The notes under the pieces: generated by a model
Databases searched by the model: none
What the model saw: the letters and a program-made list of their open reading frames with translations, nothing else
What the model was told of the DNA's origin: nothing
In this document: piece by piece, positions 16,508-23,757 of the stretch
Layout: every line of letters starts with the position of its first letter
How positions within the stretch are numbered: position 1 is the first letter of the stretch
Program-made: the position numbers and the translations under genes
Virus record (IMG/VR): IMGVR_UViG_3300037324_000047
Span: 1 to 40,158 of that record
Reading direction: 5' to 3' (one strand)
DNA from: a virus
DNA: 40,158 nt

Positions 16508-17093
16508 TTTTTAGGCTATTCAAATATTCTGCTCCATTTATTACCCTGCCTATGCCTTTGCTCCACGGCTTGCCGTTTGCTCTCTGACTATAAACAGATT
16601 TTAATTTAAAGTGGGTCATGGCTGAAAGCCAATCAATTTCATTGTCAAATTTCAACACCACATAATTGTTCGCCTCTCCAAGATATTCACTGAACTCAAT
16701 CTCGGCTTCTTGAATATCAAGCTTTTCTTTTATTTCCTCGTCAAAGCCCCATCCTTTCAACTGTTCAACGTCCCAATTTAAAGCAAGATCTTCTGTCTCC
16801 CACTCTCCAAAAGACAAGTTGTCCTTAATTATGAATTCCTTTTTTTGATCGTCAGATAAACTGTCAGCATAAATAACCGGCACTATTTCAAACCCTGCTT
16901 CAATACATGCTTTTAGCCTCATATTTCCACCCAAAACAACTAGGTCAGAATCCACCACTATTGGCCGTAATTCCAGCATTTCAGGAAAGTCTTTTACAGA
17001 TTTTACAAGCTGTTGAAACTTTTTGCTTTTTATCGTCCTTGGATTAATTGGATTTATTTTTAAAAGCTTAACGCTAATTTTTTTCCACTTCAT
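16500..17093 (-). CDS. ParB N-terminal-domain protein
   Basis: A 197-residue protein of the ParB/sulfiredoxin fold. It starts MKWKKISVKLLKINPINPRT, has the conserved VVLGGNMRLKACIEAGF at about 52-68, and a later IIKDNLSFGEWETEDLALNW segment typical of ParB-domain proteins linked to DNA-modifying enzymes. A longer frame reaches 17135, but it would overlap the terminator hairpin at 17124-17152; the ATG at 17093 has an A-rich leader and avoids it. It overlaps the first glycosyltransferase gene by eight bases, so the three probably act together. No methyltransferase domain is fused to it. Confidence 0.78.
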   Translation of the reverse strand: MKWKKISVKLLKINPINPRTIKSKKFQQLVKSVKDFPEMLELRPIVVDSDLVVLGGNMRLKACIEAGFEIVPVIYADSLSDDQKKEFIIKDNLSFGEWETEDLALNWDVEQLKGWGFDEEIKEKLDIQEAEIEFSEYLGEANNYVVLKFDNEIDWLSAMTHFKLKSVYSQRANGKPWSKGIGRVINGAEYLNSLKNE

Positions 17094-17123
17094 AACAGAT
17101 TTTTGTTTGTTCAATTTAAACAG

Positions 17124-17152
17124 AAAAGGAGCCACTGCAAAACAGCGGCCCC
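17124..17152 (-). terminator. Terminator before the ParB-glycosyltransferase-terminase unit
   Basis: The minus strand forms a 10-bp stem (GGGGCCGCTG with CAGTGGCTCC, two G-U pairs) with a five-base loop and then TTTTCTG. The T-run is short, so some read-through into the late genes is likely. Confidence 0.7.
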
Positions 17153-17184
17153 AAACTGGGTGTTTATCAACTTTATTGTTCTAT

Positions 17185-17445
17185 TTATTGCACCCTCTTA
17201 GTTACTGAAATTATAACCGTGTCCCCTACATTTATTTTACTGATTAATAAATGATCACTTATTCCTCCGCAAGGCTGGTTTTTCCATCTGCAATTTTCTC
17301 CCCTCCAGAAAACTGTGTAAAAACCATATTTTGAATTAACCTCGGTCACTATTCCTTCGGTACTCATTATTCGCTGACTGACAACATTTTTTTTGTATGC
17401 CTCACAACCTGAAAGGAGTAAGAAGAGCAATATTAAGTATCTCAA
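17185..17445 (-). CDS. Small lipoprotein
   Basis: An 86-residue protein with a type II signal peptide: MRYLILLFLLLSGC, the lipid-modified Cys being residue 14. The mature part holds two further Cys (ENCRWKNQPCGG) and should be attached to a membrane facing the periplasm or surface. It overlaps another small lipoprotein gene in an ATGA. Expression between replication and packaging genes suggests a role in the infected cell envelope, such as blocking superinfection, but this is inference. Confidence 0.65.
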   Translation of the reverse strand: MRYLILLFLLLSGCEAYKKNVVSQRIMSTEGIVTEVNSKYGFYTVFWRGENCRWKNQPCGGISDHLLISKINVGDTVIISVTKRVQ

Positions 17446-17747
17446 TTGTTTACCGCTTTTGCCCTATCATTAAGCAGATCAATTTTTGACCGCATCTCCT
17501 TATCTTGAGCCCTTTTTTTACTTGCCTTTTTGCTTTGCTTCAAAAAGTCTTTTGACCTTTTTAGACTTGCATTTTCGTGTCCAAAAACATTTGCATGTCT
17601 TTTTAGCCAAGCAGGATATTCCATTTGTGATGCAGTTGTGTTTTGGTAAATCTTTGCAGGCGACCTTGACAAACTGCATCCTGAAAAAATTATGATAAGC
17701 ATCATAATTACAAATAAAGCGATTACTCCAAATTCCAGTTTTTTCAT
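17442..17747 (-). CDS. Small basic lipoprotein
   Basis: A 101-residue protein with an N-terminal hydrophobic segment (VIALFVIMMLIIIFSGC) and a lipobox Cys at residue 24. The mature part is strongly basic (SKDFLKQSKKASKKRAQDKE). It overlaps the 86-residue lipoprotein gene by four bases, so the two are made together. The function is unknown; paired small phage lipoproteins can act in superinfection exclusion or in lysis. Confidence 0.62.
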   Translation of the reverse strand: MKKLEFGVIALFVIMMLIIIFSGCSLSRSPAKIYQNTTASQMEYPAWLKRHANVFGHENASLKRSKDFLKQSKKASKKRAQDKEMRSKIDLLNDRAKAVNN

Positions 17748-17762
17748 TTTATTTTAAGTTAT

Positions 17763-17780
17763 GGGGGCTTTTAAACCCCC
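17763..17780 (-). other. Hairpin between the repeat protein and lipoprotein genes
   Basis: GGGGG and CCCCC pair around an eight-base loop. No T-run follows on the minus strand, so it is probably an mRNA-stabilising or processing hairpin rather than a full terminator. Confidence 0.4.
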
Positions 17781-17786
17781 GGTTAA

Positions 17787-19187
17787 TTATAATTTTTCAA
17801 CTTCTTTCTTTGCCCACTGCTTGAATCCTTCAAACTTTTTCAGGATCTCAGCGCTCAACTCGTTTTCCACTGGAGCATTTGTGATATTCATTGAATCAAT
17901 CCAAGATTGAAACTGCTTTTTTACTGGAGCCTTTGCTAATTTCTCTGCGTCTTTTGCATCCTTAACAGCCTTTTCCTTTCGGTCATTCTCAATCCCTTGC
18001 AACCTGACTCTCTCTGCCCGCTCTTCGCCTTCTTTTGTGGCCTGTAAGCGTAATTCCTGAGTCCTTTTATCCGCTCTTTCCTGAGCATCTGTCAAGCCCT
18101 TCTGAAATTCAATATCAGTAGAGTTAATTAACTTTTCGTAATCATCAACAAAGAAAAGAATTGAAGATAATTTTAAGCCTCTTCTCTCTCTTTTTGCCTT
18201 AACATCTTTTTCCTCTTTATCCTTATTAACACAGGATGCCATAACCTTTGCAAATCCAACCACATCAAGAAGCAAGACCTTTTCAATATTGTCAATAAAC
18301 CTTAAATATGGTAGGGCTAAAGCTTTTTTTCTTTCTCTCTCTTTCTGATCTCTTTCTGCATCAATAAGCTTAAATAGAAAGTTATCAAAATTAGAATTTG
18401 TCATCTCTCTAAAGTCGTAACTGGTAATTGGATCCGATAAAAGATTGACATATTTTGCAACCTGTACAAATCTTTCTTTTCCGATATCGTTGATCTTTTT
18501 GGTTGCTATTGCCCCTTCAATTAATCCCAAATATTCATCTGCAGAAATTTCTGTAAGTTCTGTAATCCCGTATCTTTTCTTTAAATATGGACTTAGCTCC
18601 ATTAATTCAGCAAACCTCTCTTGTCCTACAAGGATCTTTTTTGCCTCTTCTTTTTGTTTGATTTCAGCATCTTTTTCGGCCTGAATCAATTCTAAGCTTT
18701 GTTGTATCTTTTTCTCCAGATAAGATTCCCATACATCTTCTTGCATTGATCCAAAATTAAGATCGTTATGCTCAAGGTCTATGTATGGTTTTATCTGGCC
18801 TAATCTCTTTTTGTTAAGCTTTTCAACCTTTTCTGCCAGCTTTATTGCACTGTAATTCTCCACTCCTAAAAGCTTTTCCTCCAGACCCTGTCCAGCAAAA
18901 AGCTGAGCGTTTTTCCATCCATCGATGTATTTGCCGGCTTTTATGTAGAACTCCTTTTGGTCTTTATGAATTGATGCTGTGCCAGTCCTGGCTTTTACTA
19001 GCTTTAGTCGAACCTCTCTAGCCTTTTCCTCGCTTTCCTTAGTCCCCTTTTTCATCTCGAAAACCTTATTGGCCTGCTCCTCCAATGCATCCATGAGCTT
19101 TAACATTGGCTCAAATTGCTGACGGATCTGCTTGGCTTTTACCTCTTCGATTCCAAATTTTTCTGCACTTACGTTTTCAACGTTCAT
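17787..19187 (-). CDS. Coiled-coil protein with about five imperfect PY-type repeats
   Basis: A 466-residue charged, cytoplasmic protein. Residues 10-125 are coiled coil. Five imperfect units follow near 128-164, 190-230, 239-280, 288-320 and 337-375; each is roughly R-x(4-6)-PY or an equivalent, then an acidic turn, then a Phe/Tyr-Leu helix (for example RLGQIKPYIDLEH and ERFAELMELSPYLKKRYG). The C-terminus is Lys/Glu-rich. I know such repeats from Bacteroidetes phage recombination regions but not a function. It has its own palindromic promoter at 19219. Confidence 0.6.
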   Translation of the reverse strand: MNVENVSAEKFGIEEVKAKQIRQQFEPMLKLMDALEEQANKVFEMKKGTKESEEKAREVRLKLVKARTGTASIHKDQKEFYIKAGKYIDGWKNAQLFAGQGLEEKLLGVENYSAIKLAEKVEKLNKKRLGQIKPYIDLEHNDLNFGSMQEDVWESYLEKKIQQSLELIQAEKDAEIKQKEEAKKILVGQERFAELMELSPYLKKRYGITELTEISADEYLGLIEGAIATKKINDIGKERFVQVAKYVNLLSDPITSYDFREMTNSNFDNFLFKLIDAERDQKERERKKALALPYLRFIDNIEKVLLLDVVGFAKVMASCVNKDKEEKDVKAKRERRGLKLSSILFFVDDYEKLINSTDIEFQKGLTDAQERADKRTQELRLQATKEGEERAERVRLQGIENDRKEKAVKDAKDAEKLAKAPVKKQFQSWIDSMNITNAPVENELSAEILKKFEGFKQWAKKEVEKL

Positions 19188-19218
19188 TTTTCAAATATTT
19201 ATCTGTTTAACTTATTTT

Positions 19219-19249
19219 CAAATATATACTTTTTATGTATATTAATCAA
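19219..19249 (-). promoter_or_regulatory. Palindromic Bacteroidetes-type promoter P2
   Basis: The minus strand carries TATATTTG (19226-19219) with the inverted repeat ATATAC-N7-GTATAT (19224-19242) just upstream and a TTG at 19249-19247 as possible -33 element (20-base spacing). It is 32 bases before the start of the 466-residue gene, and lies just beyond, and partly inside, the end of the preceding 61-residue gene. Confidence 0.75.
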
Positions 19250-19431
19250 GCTTTTAAAATTATTTCTCCAGCATCAATTGAATCAATCCCTTTTTTAAAC
19301 AATCTGAGCTCAAGCCTTGTGTACTCTCTTCTGCTGTCGACATAAAAAAGAAAGTTTCTAACCTCTATTTGCCAGTCTTTAAACTTTTTTGAATGCTGAC
19401 AACTTAACGATGTACCTGAATTTTTTACCAT
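19246..19431 (-). CDS. Small hypothetical protein nested at the SSB 3' end
   Basis: A 61-residue protein starting MVKNSGTSLSCQHSKKFKDW. The frame opens 13 codons earlier, but the ATG at 19431 gives the smaller overlap; it still lies 53 bases inside the SSB gene, in a different frame. No Met lies downstream, so translation must start within SSB. A normal composition supports a real gene. Function unknown. Confidence 0.45.
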   Translation of the reverse strand: MVKNSGTSLSCQHSKKFKDWQIEVRNFLFYVDSRREYTRLELRLFKKGIDSIDAGEIILKA

Positions 19432-19687
19432 CTTTTCCCTCCCATTTTTCTGTAACAAGTTTTCCTTCAAACTTACAAATGTCTCCGCTTTTAAGCTCTT
19501 CTTTACAAGCTTCTCCTAGCTTGTTCCATGCCTCGCAGTTGACCCATGAAATAGTTTCTCCGCTCTCTCCGCTTTTTCTAGTGTATTCCTCTGTGATCCT
19601 TACATTGAACTTTGTTACACTAGCCTTTTGTAAATCTTTTACCTTAGGATCCGCACCTAGCATTCCTGTGAAAATAAATCTATTCAT
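19379..19687 (-). CDS. ssb: Single-stranded DNA-binding protein
   Basis: A 102-residue OB-fold protein starting MNRFIFTGMLGADPKVKDLQ. It shows the SSB order FIFTGMLG, then VTKFNVRITEEYTRKSG, then ISWVNCEAWNKLGE and LKSGDICKFEGKLVTEKWEG. It lacks the acidic C-terminal tail of full-length bacterial SSB, which is common in phage versions. It lies with recombination genes and overlaps the HNH gene by eight bases. Confidence 0.92.
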   Translation of the reverse strand: MNRFIFTGMLGADPKVKDLQKASVTKFNVRITEEYTRKSGESGETISWVNCEAWNKLGEACKEELKSGDICKFEGKLVTEKWEGKDGKKFRYIVKLSAFKKV

Positions 19688-19952
19688 TTCTGTAATATTT
19701 TTCTATTAGTTCCTGCTTTTTGCGCATGAATATTACAAATGTTTCCTGCTTTTCATGCTCCTCAGGTAACATAAGCATTATGTTTTCCTTTCTGTACTTA
19801 TACCTTGGGTATGCTTGTTTTCCCAAAATGTGAGCAAACTGCCAGTGCCACTGCGAATGGTTTGGATATAAAAGAGGTTTGCCAGATACTTGAGAAACAT
19901 GCTCTCGCTCCTCCCATATCTCGGCAAACATCTTTTTAATTTGTCCTTGCAT
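19680..19952 (-). CDS. HNH-type / NinG-like nuclease
   Basis: A 90-residue protein with SGKPLLYPNHSQWHWQFAHI followed by LGKQAYPRYKYRKENIMLML and PEEHEKQE, an H...N...H arrangement typical of HNH and NinG-like phage recombination nucleases. The N-terminal zinc Cys pairs of larger NinG proteins are absent. It sits between SSB and an unknown gene in the recombination block, consistent with DNA junction or nicking activity. Confidence 0.65.
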   Translation of the reverse strand: MQGQIKKMFAEIWEEREHVSQVSGKPLLYPNHSQWHWQFAHILGKQAYPRYKYRKENIMLMLPEEHEKQETFVIFMRKKQELIEKYYRNE

Positions 19953-20577
19953 ATAAGTTTTTAAATATTATTTCCTCTTTTTCTCCTTCTTTTTCATCCT
20001 TCCATTCTTCGGCAAAAACTTCATCTTCGCCAGAATAATTGAAGATCTCTGGATTTGCAACCTTTGAGTTGTAAATAAAATCGTATGCCTCGGACTCCAG
20101 ACTATCCACAATTGCAATAAGCTTTGCCTCAAAACCTCTGCTCTCTGATACAAGTAATATTCTCGGAGTATTTATGGCTACTCTCTGATTGTTGTCAACC
20201 GCAAAGCTTGCTGTAATTACAACCCCTCGCTTTCCTTCTTCTCCAGATACCGCAATTCCTGTTATTCTGATTTTCTCATGAATAAAATCAACATATTTTG
20301 CCACTGATTCTTTTTGTAGAATGTCAGCTTTAAAGACTGGACTCATTACAATATCTCTGGCATTTGTAAAGCAAAAAACCTGTGCCACCATTGGCGCTAA
20401 TGCAATTAGGTTTTCTTCAAGGTCTAGGTGAGCCTGTTTTGTTGAGTCCTGCTTTTGCTTTGACTGATAAGTATCTGCTCCGATTACTTCTTGCAAAGTG
20501 TATTCGACTGACAAACCACCTCCAGAGATAAGCTTTAGCTTATTGAGTTTAAAATTTGTTTTGCTTGGATTTTTCAT
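19936..20577 (-). CDS. Hypothetical protein of the recombination block
   Basis: A 213-residue soluble protein starting MKNPSKTNFKLNKLKLISGG, with mixed alpha/beta character and an acidic C-terminal third (EWKDEKEGEKEE). Its 17-base overlap with the HNH gene indicates co-translation. No domain is recognised. Context (SSB, HNH and RuvC-like genes) suggests replication or recombination. Confidence 0.55.
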   Translation of the reverse strand: MKNPSKTNFKLNKLKLISGGGLSVEYTLQEVIGADTYQSKQKQDSTKQAHLDLEENLIALAPMVAQVFCFTNARDIVMSPVFKADILQKESVAKYVDFIHEKIRITGIAVSGEEGKRGVVITASFAVDNNQRVAINTPRILLVSESRGFEAKLIAIVDSLESEAYDFIYNSKVANPEIFNYSGEDEVFAEEWKDEKEGEKEEIIFKNLYARTN

Positions 20578-20604
20578 GTTTCAAATTGTTTTTTTGGTTA
20601 TAAA

Positions 20605-20994
20605 TTAATCACTGATAAAATAATCAAATTCTTTACTCGCTATGTACTTTGAGTTCCTTATTAACTCATTTAATTGCTCTTGGCTAAGATCTTCAAGCTC
20701 CAAAACCTCATTGTCTTTTATGCATACTGGAGTCCAGGATCTCAAAGTATAGCTAATTTTTTCCTTTGTAGTAAATTCGTTTAAATGAATTTTAAATATT
20801 TGAATGTACTCCAGACAAATAATATGCATGAAGTAATTTATGCTGAATTTTGATGCAGGGCTATCAGCTAAATGAATTGATACAATCATATCAGTCGATT
20901 TATGCTGTTCTAAAAAGCTCTTAAAAGCCTTGGCATCTCGAAGCTTAAAATTACCGTCTTTGTCAATGGATCCTTTAAATGCTTTTTCCATCAT
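20605..20994 (-). CDS. Hypothetical protein, possibly NinB-like position
   Basis: A 129-residue protein starting MMEKAFKGSIDKDGNFKLRD, with a predicted alpha/beta fold and an acidic C-terminal region (LELEDLSQEQLNEL). Two adjacent ATG codons (20994 and 20991) are possible; the first gives an ATGA overlap with the upstream gene. It occurs near an HNH/NinG-like gene, where lambdoid phages have ninB, but I see no decisive motif. Confidence 0.5.
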   Translation of the reverse strand: MMEKAFKGSIDKDGNFKLRDAKAFKSFLEQHKSTDMIVSIHLADSPASKFSINYFMHIICLEYIQIFKIHLNEFTTKEKISYTLRSWTPVCIKDNEVLELEDLSQEQLNELIRNSKYIASKEFDYFISD

Positions 20995-21287
20995 TCAACA
21001 CGTAAAACCATTTGCCCACAAGCTCTAGCACCTAATTTGTGCAAGTTTCCTTTTTTGGATCTTAAAACCTCCTCGCTTGGCACAATCTCATCGCATTCAA
21101 CGCAGTGCCACTCGTCAGACTCTAAAATTCTCAGTCTCTCTGCCATCTGATCATAAGCAATTAATATGTTTTCTGCTATTACTCTATTCTTAACGTCCGG
21201 GTACATCTTCCAAAACTTTGTTATAAACTCTCTCCTTGCTTTTTTGATGTAATTTGCAAAACCTTTTTCAACCCATATTTCTTGCAT
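20991..21287 (-). CDS. Hypothetical zinc-binding protein
   Basis: A 98-residue protein. The second half contains CVECDEIVP (a CxxC) and, further on, NLHKLGARACGQ, which together could bind one zinc ion. The basic N-terminal half (YIKKARREFITKFWKM) may contact nucleic acid. It begins one base after the RuvC-like gene ends and overlaps the next gene by four bases. Confidence 0.5.
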   Translation of the reverse strand: MQEIWVEKGFANYIKKARREFITKFWKMYPDVKNRVIAENILIAYDQMAERLRILESDEWHCVECDEIVPSEEVLRSKKGNLHKLGARACGQMVLRVE

Positions 21288-21288
21288 A

Positions 21289-21789
21289 TTAAAATAGGTC
21301 TAGATTGTTCATTGAACCTCCAACAAGCGGGTGTTTTTCTTTTATCATTTTGATTCCACAAGCTAGAATGCAAACTGCATCTCCTTGGTATTTATGGATT
21401 TTATTTTGATTGGCCCATTTTTTAGCAAACTCGAAATATTTTTGCTTTCTCTCAGCCTTGTCCATACCCTTGAACTTTAGGCCTAACTGAGTCTGCCAAG
21501 TCACTGGCGCAACCTCCACAACTCTAAAGCCCATGAACTCCAGAACGGTTTTTAACTCTCTTGCCTGTCCAAGCATTTTAATGATAGCATATTTTTTGGC
21601 ATCATTCTCTCCAATGAATGCCGAAACTTTTTCAATAAAAATAATGCTAGTTTCTGGAGTATAAGATTCAAAAAAACCTTTGAGGCTTTTTGTGTCTTTT
21701 GGCATTTTTACAATTCTAATAGTAGAATTTTTTGCGACAGCGATTGCTCCGCTTTTTCCTACGTCAATCCCAAATATTATTTCCTGCAT
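21289..21789 (-). CDS. RuvC-like Holliday junction resolvase
   Basis: A 166-residue RNase H-fold nuclease that should resolve four-way DNA junctions in replication or packaging. The acidic residues are where expected: D9 in GIDVGKSGAIA, E52 in IIFIEKVSA and D136 in HKYQGDAVCILA. Length matches phage RuvC-like enzymes. It overlaps the upstream gene by 26 bases and is followed one base later by the zinc protein. Confidence 0.85.
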   Translation of the reverse strand: MQEIIFGIDVGKSGAIAVAKNSTIRIVKMPKDTKSLKGFFESYTPETSIIFIEKVSAFIGENDAKKYAIIKMLGQARELKTVLEFMGFRVVEVAPVTWQTQLGLKFKGMDKAERKQKYFEFAKKWANQNKIHKYQGDAVCILACGIKMIKEKHPLVGGSMNNLDLF

Positions 21790-22618
21790 TTTTCAGTTTT
21801 TCAAATAGTTCCAAAATTAATTCTGTGCTTTTTATTCTCTCAGCATAAGCTAATATTTTGTTGCCCTCCAACCCTTCGACCCCTTCAAACAAATTTTGCT
21901 TTTTCTTTTTTTCCTTCAACTTCTCTGTCAGAATTATAGTGGCCTTTTGTATGTCCTTTTCTGAAATTTCCCGGTCAATTATCTTATCATGCTTAATCAG
22001 ATACTTTGCGGTAAAAACTGGAAACAAGATGTTTAAAATCCCAGTTTCTCCATACTCATTAAACTGCTCCTGTAAAGTGTTGTGAAAATCCTTTTGAATT
22101 TCCTCAATCTGCTCTTCTGTAGGCGGTGTTTCTTCTTTCTCGGAACACTTATACACCTTGCCCCAAATGATGCCCTTATACTTCTTGTATGCAGAAAGGA
22201 TCTTGGTTATAAAATCAAGCGAAAATAACTGATACGAGTTTTTGTCTGGATTTCCATTCCTGTCTTTTGGCAAAAACTCGTCTAAACCTCCGATTAATGC
22301 CAGCTCAAATGCTGTTCGAATTTCGTCCAAGGTGAATCCTGAATAATACTTTCGCAGAATATCCAAAAACCTAAAAGTTTCTAGATCGGTTACGCCTCTG
22401 ATTGCATAATCTCTACAAATTCCTACGGTAAGAATTTTGACTTTAACCGGCAGACCCTCCTCCCCTTCCAAAGAATATTCAGCGATTGTTTTTCTTAGTG
22501 ATAGTCTTGCTATCCTCAGCTCGTGTTCACTGACTCCAGATAAAACGCTTTTCAATTCGAGTAGATTTTTTTTCTCCTCTAATCTCTTAATTCCAAATTC
22601 TTGTCTAATTGCTAGCAT
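21764..22618 (-). CDS. Hypothetical replication-associated protein
   Basis: A 284-residue, mostly helical protein directly downstream of the initiator gene and overlapping it by 14 bases. It starts MLAIRQEFGIKRLEEKKNLL. In lambda-like order this is where a helicase loader (P-like) would sit, but no P-loop or loader motif is visible. The C-terminus is Lys-rich then acidic. I infer a partner of the initiator without recognising a family. Confidence 0.5.
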   Translation of the reverse strand: MLAIRQEFGIKRLEEKKNLLELKSVLSGVSEHELRIARLSLRKTIAEYSLEGEEGLPVKVKILTVGICRDYAIRGVTDLETFRFLDILRKYYSGFTLDEIRTAFELALIGGLDEFLPKDRNGNPDKNSYQLFSLDFITKILSAYKKYKGIIWGKVYKCSEKEETPPTEEQIEEIQKDFHNTLQEQFNEYGETGILNILFPVFTAKYLIKHDKIIDREISEKDIQKATIILTEKLKEKKKKQNLFEGVEGLEGNKILAYAERIKSTELILELFEKLKNAGNNIWD

Positions 22619-23366
22619 TGCTATCTTTTAAATATTCCAAATATTGTTCCTGTTCTTTTGAGCTAGTTTTATTTTTAAGCTTACCCGCTTTAAAATCATT
22701 CCTAATCCAAGTTCTTGCTGTTGCAATCCAACCTTCATTTGTTCGCAAAATCTTGGTGTTTTTTTGTAAACTCCAATCTGCCACGGCATGAAAGTAGTAA
22801 TTAATGTCTATATTTTTAAACTCCTCTCCAATAAACTTTTTTTCAAACACCTCAACATTAGCCACCAAAGAATTTTTAAACATGACTTTTTTTGCCTTTA
22901 AATTTTCTTTGTCTTCTAAATCAAACAAATTGAGTGAAACTGCTTTTTCGCAGTTGAGCTCTTTTTTAATTATACTATTATTATCAGTTCTATTATTATA
23001 GGGATTACTTTTTACACCAAGGTTCGGTACACTTTGTACACTGCTCGGTACACTTTGTACACCGTCGGTTTTTTTTGAATGATTGTCCAAATACACCTCT
23101 TGCCACATTTCTGAGGTCTTCAAATACTTGGTTAAATTATCCCTTTCCAAAAAACCGTATTCAATCATTCTCTCAATCATTTTTATTACTCCAGACTTGC
23201 TGATTCCAAGATCCTCGGCAATATTTTCTCTAGTCATATAGCACCATCCAAAGTGAGATTTTGCTGTGCTTGACAAATAGAAAATCATGTCACATAGGAT
23301 ATACTCATTGTTGCTAAGCCCATTTCTTTTTCTAAAACCATGCTGAATATTAGTGAATGTTAACAT
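22605..23366 (-). CDS. Phage replication initiator with winged-helix domain
   Basis: A 253-residue protein. Residues 15-95 form a helix-turn-helix/winged helix (YMTRENIAEDLGISKSGVIK, then MIERMIEYGFLERD). A low-complexity linker with two VQSVP units (103-114) and Asn-rich sequence follows, then a C-terminal domain with WIATARTWIRNDFKAGK typical of DnaD/O-type initiators. The linker DNA contains the iterons at 23027-23062, as in lambda O, where the origin lies inside the gene. The gene overlaps the upstream gene by seven bases. Confidence 0.75.
   Translation of the reverse strand: MLTFTNIQHGFRKRNGLSNNEYILCDMIFYLSSTAKSHFGWCYMTRENIAEDLGISKSGVIKMIERMIEYGFLERDNLTKYLKTSEMWQEVYLDNHSKKTDGVQSVPSSVQSVPNLGVKSNPYNNRTDNNSIIKKELNCEKAVSLNLFDLEDKENLKAKKVMFKNSLVANVEVFEKKFIGEEFKNIDINYYFHAVADWSLQKNTKILRTNEGWIATARTWIRNDFKAGKLKNKTSSKEQEQYLEYLKDSNASN
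23027..23062. repeat. Iteron cluster, candidate replication origin
   Basis: GTACAC occurs at 23027, 23036, 23048 and 23057, as two exact 17-base units CGGTACACTTTGTACAC 21 bases apart (two helical turns). A related TACACC lies at 23013. An AT-rich stretch (about 22968-23010) adjoins it and could unwind. The array lies in the linker-coding part of the initiator gene. Confidence 0.65.
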
Positions 23367-23611
23367 CTCTCAAACTTTTTACCAGTTAAGGCATAAATCA
23401 AGACCAAAATTTGTTCTAAGGTCTTAATTTCAAATGGCTGGTGAGTGTAACTTATAAACACAAACGAGTTTTTGTTTTCTTGAAAAATTAAATCAATTGA
23501 CTCAAATCCAAAAAAATTAGAGTATCGAATTCCTATTTTTGATTTTTGCTCCACAAAACCCAATTTCTTTACCTGTTCAATTGTCAAGGTGTTTTTTGTT
23601 CCAAATCCCAT
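23360..23611 (-). CDS. Small hypothetical protein upstream of the initiator
   Basis: An 83-residue protein starting MGFGTKNTLTIEQVKKLGFV and containing aromatic strands (FVFISYTHQPFEIK). It overlaps the initiator gene by seven bases. Its ATG lies about 12 bases after a terminator T-run, so either read-through or an unrecognised start of transcription feeds the replication operon. No family is recognised. Confidence 0.55.
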   Translation of the reverse strand: MGFGTKNTLTIEQVKKLGFVEQKSKIGIRYSNFFGFESIDLIFQENKNSFVFISYTHQPFEIKTLEQILVLIYALTGKKFERC

Positions 23612-23622
23612 ATTTTTTAAAT

Positions 23623-23674
23623 AAAAAAGCCCTGTCTGGCTTCACGGTATCCACTCCGCTCCACCAGACAAGGC
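23623..23674 (-). terminator. Terminator with 11-bp stem
   Basis: The minus strand pairs GCCTTGTCTGG with CCAGACAGGGC (11 bp, one G-U) around a 24-base loop, followed by six T. It separates the PP-loop cassette from the replication operon. Confidence 0.85.
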
Positions 23675-23701
23675 TTGTTATAATTTCTTGATGCAAACTT
23701 A
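23623..23701 (-). ncRNA. Candidate short RNA (promoter box followed by terminator)
   Basis: The minus strand has TAAGTTTG at 23701-23694, a match to TAnnTTTG, with the terminator hairpin starting about 20 bases later. Transcription from it would give an RNA of about 65 bases made mostly of one hairpin with a 24-base loop. The -33 region is poor, and a degenerate TATATTTA lies further upstream near 23723-23730. It could instead be an attenuating leader for the replication operon. Confidence 0.3.
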
Positions 23702-23757
23702 GGTGGATAAATTGCAATGCTTAAATATACTTTTAATTTTTAAATTTAGAACTGCTT

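Noticed and set aside
22968-23070. Possible CRISPR-like short repeats
   Set aside because: The units are short, 21 bp apart, in frame within a gene and beside AT-rich DNA; an iteron origin explains them better.
23629-23674. Possible tRNA or tRNA-like end in the hairpin upstream of the replication genes
   Set aside because: No T-loop, anticodon arm or acceptor stem of seven pairs with CCA is present; it folds as one terminator hairpin.
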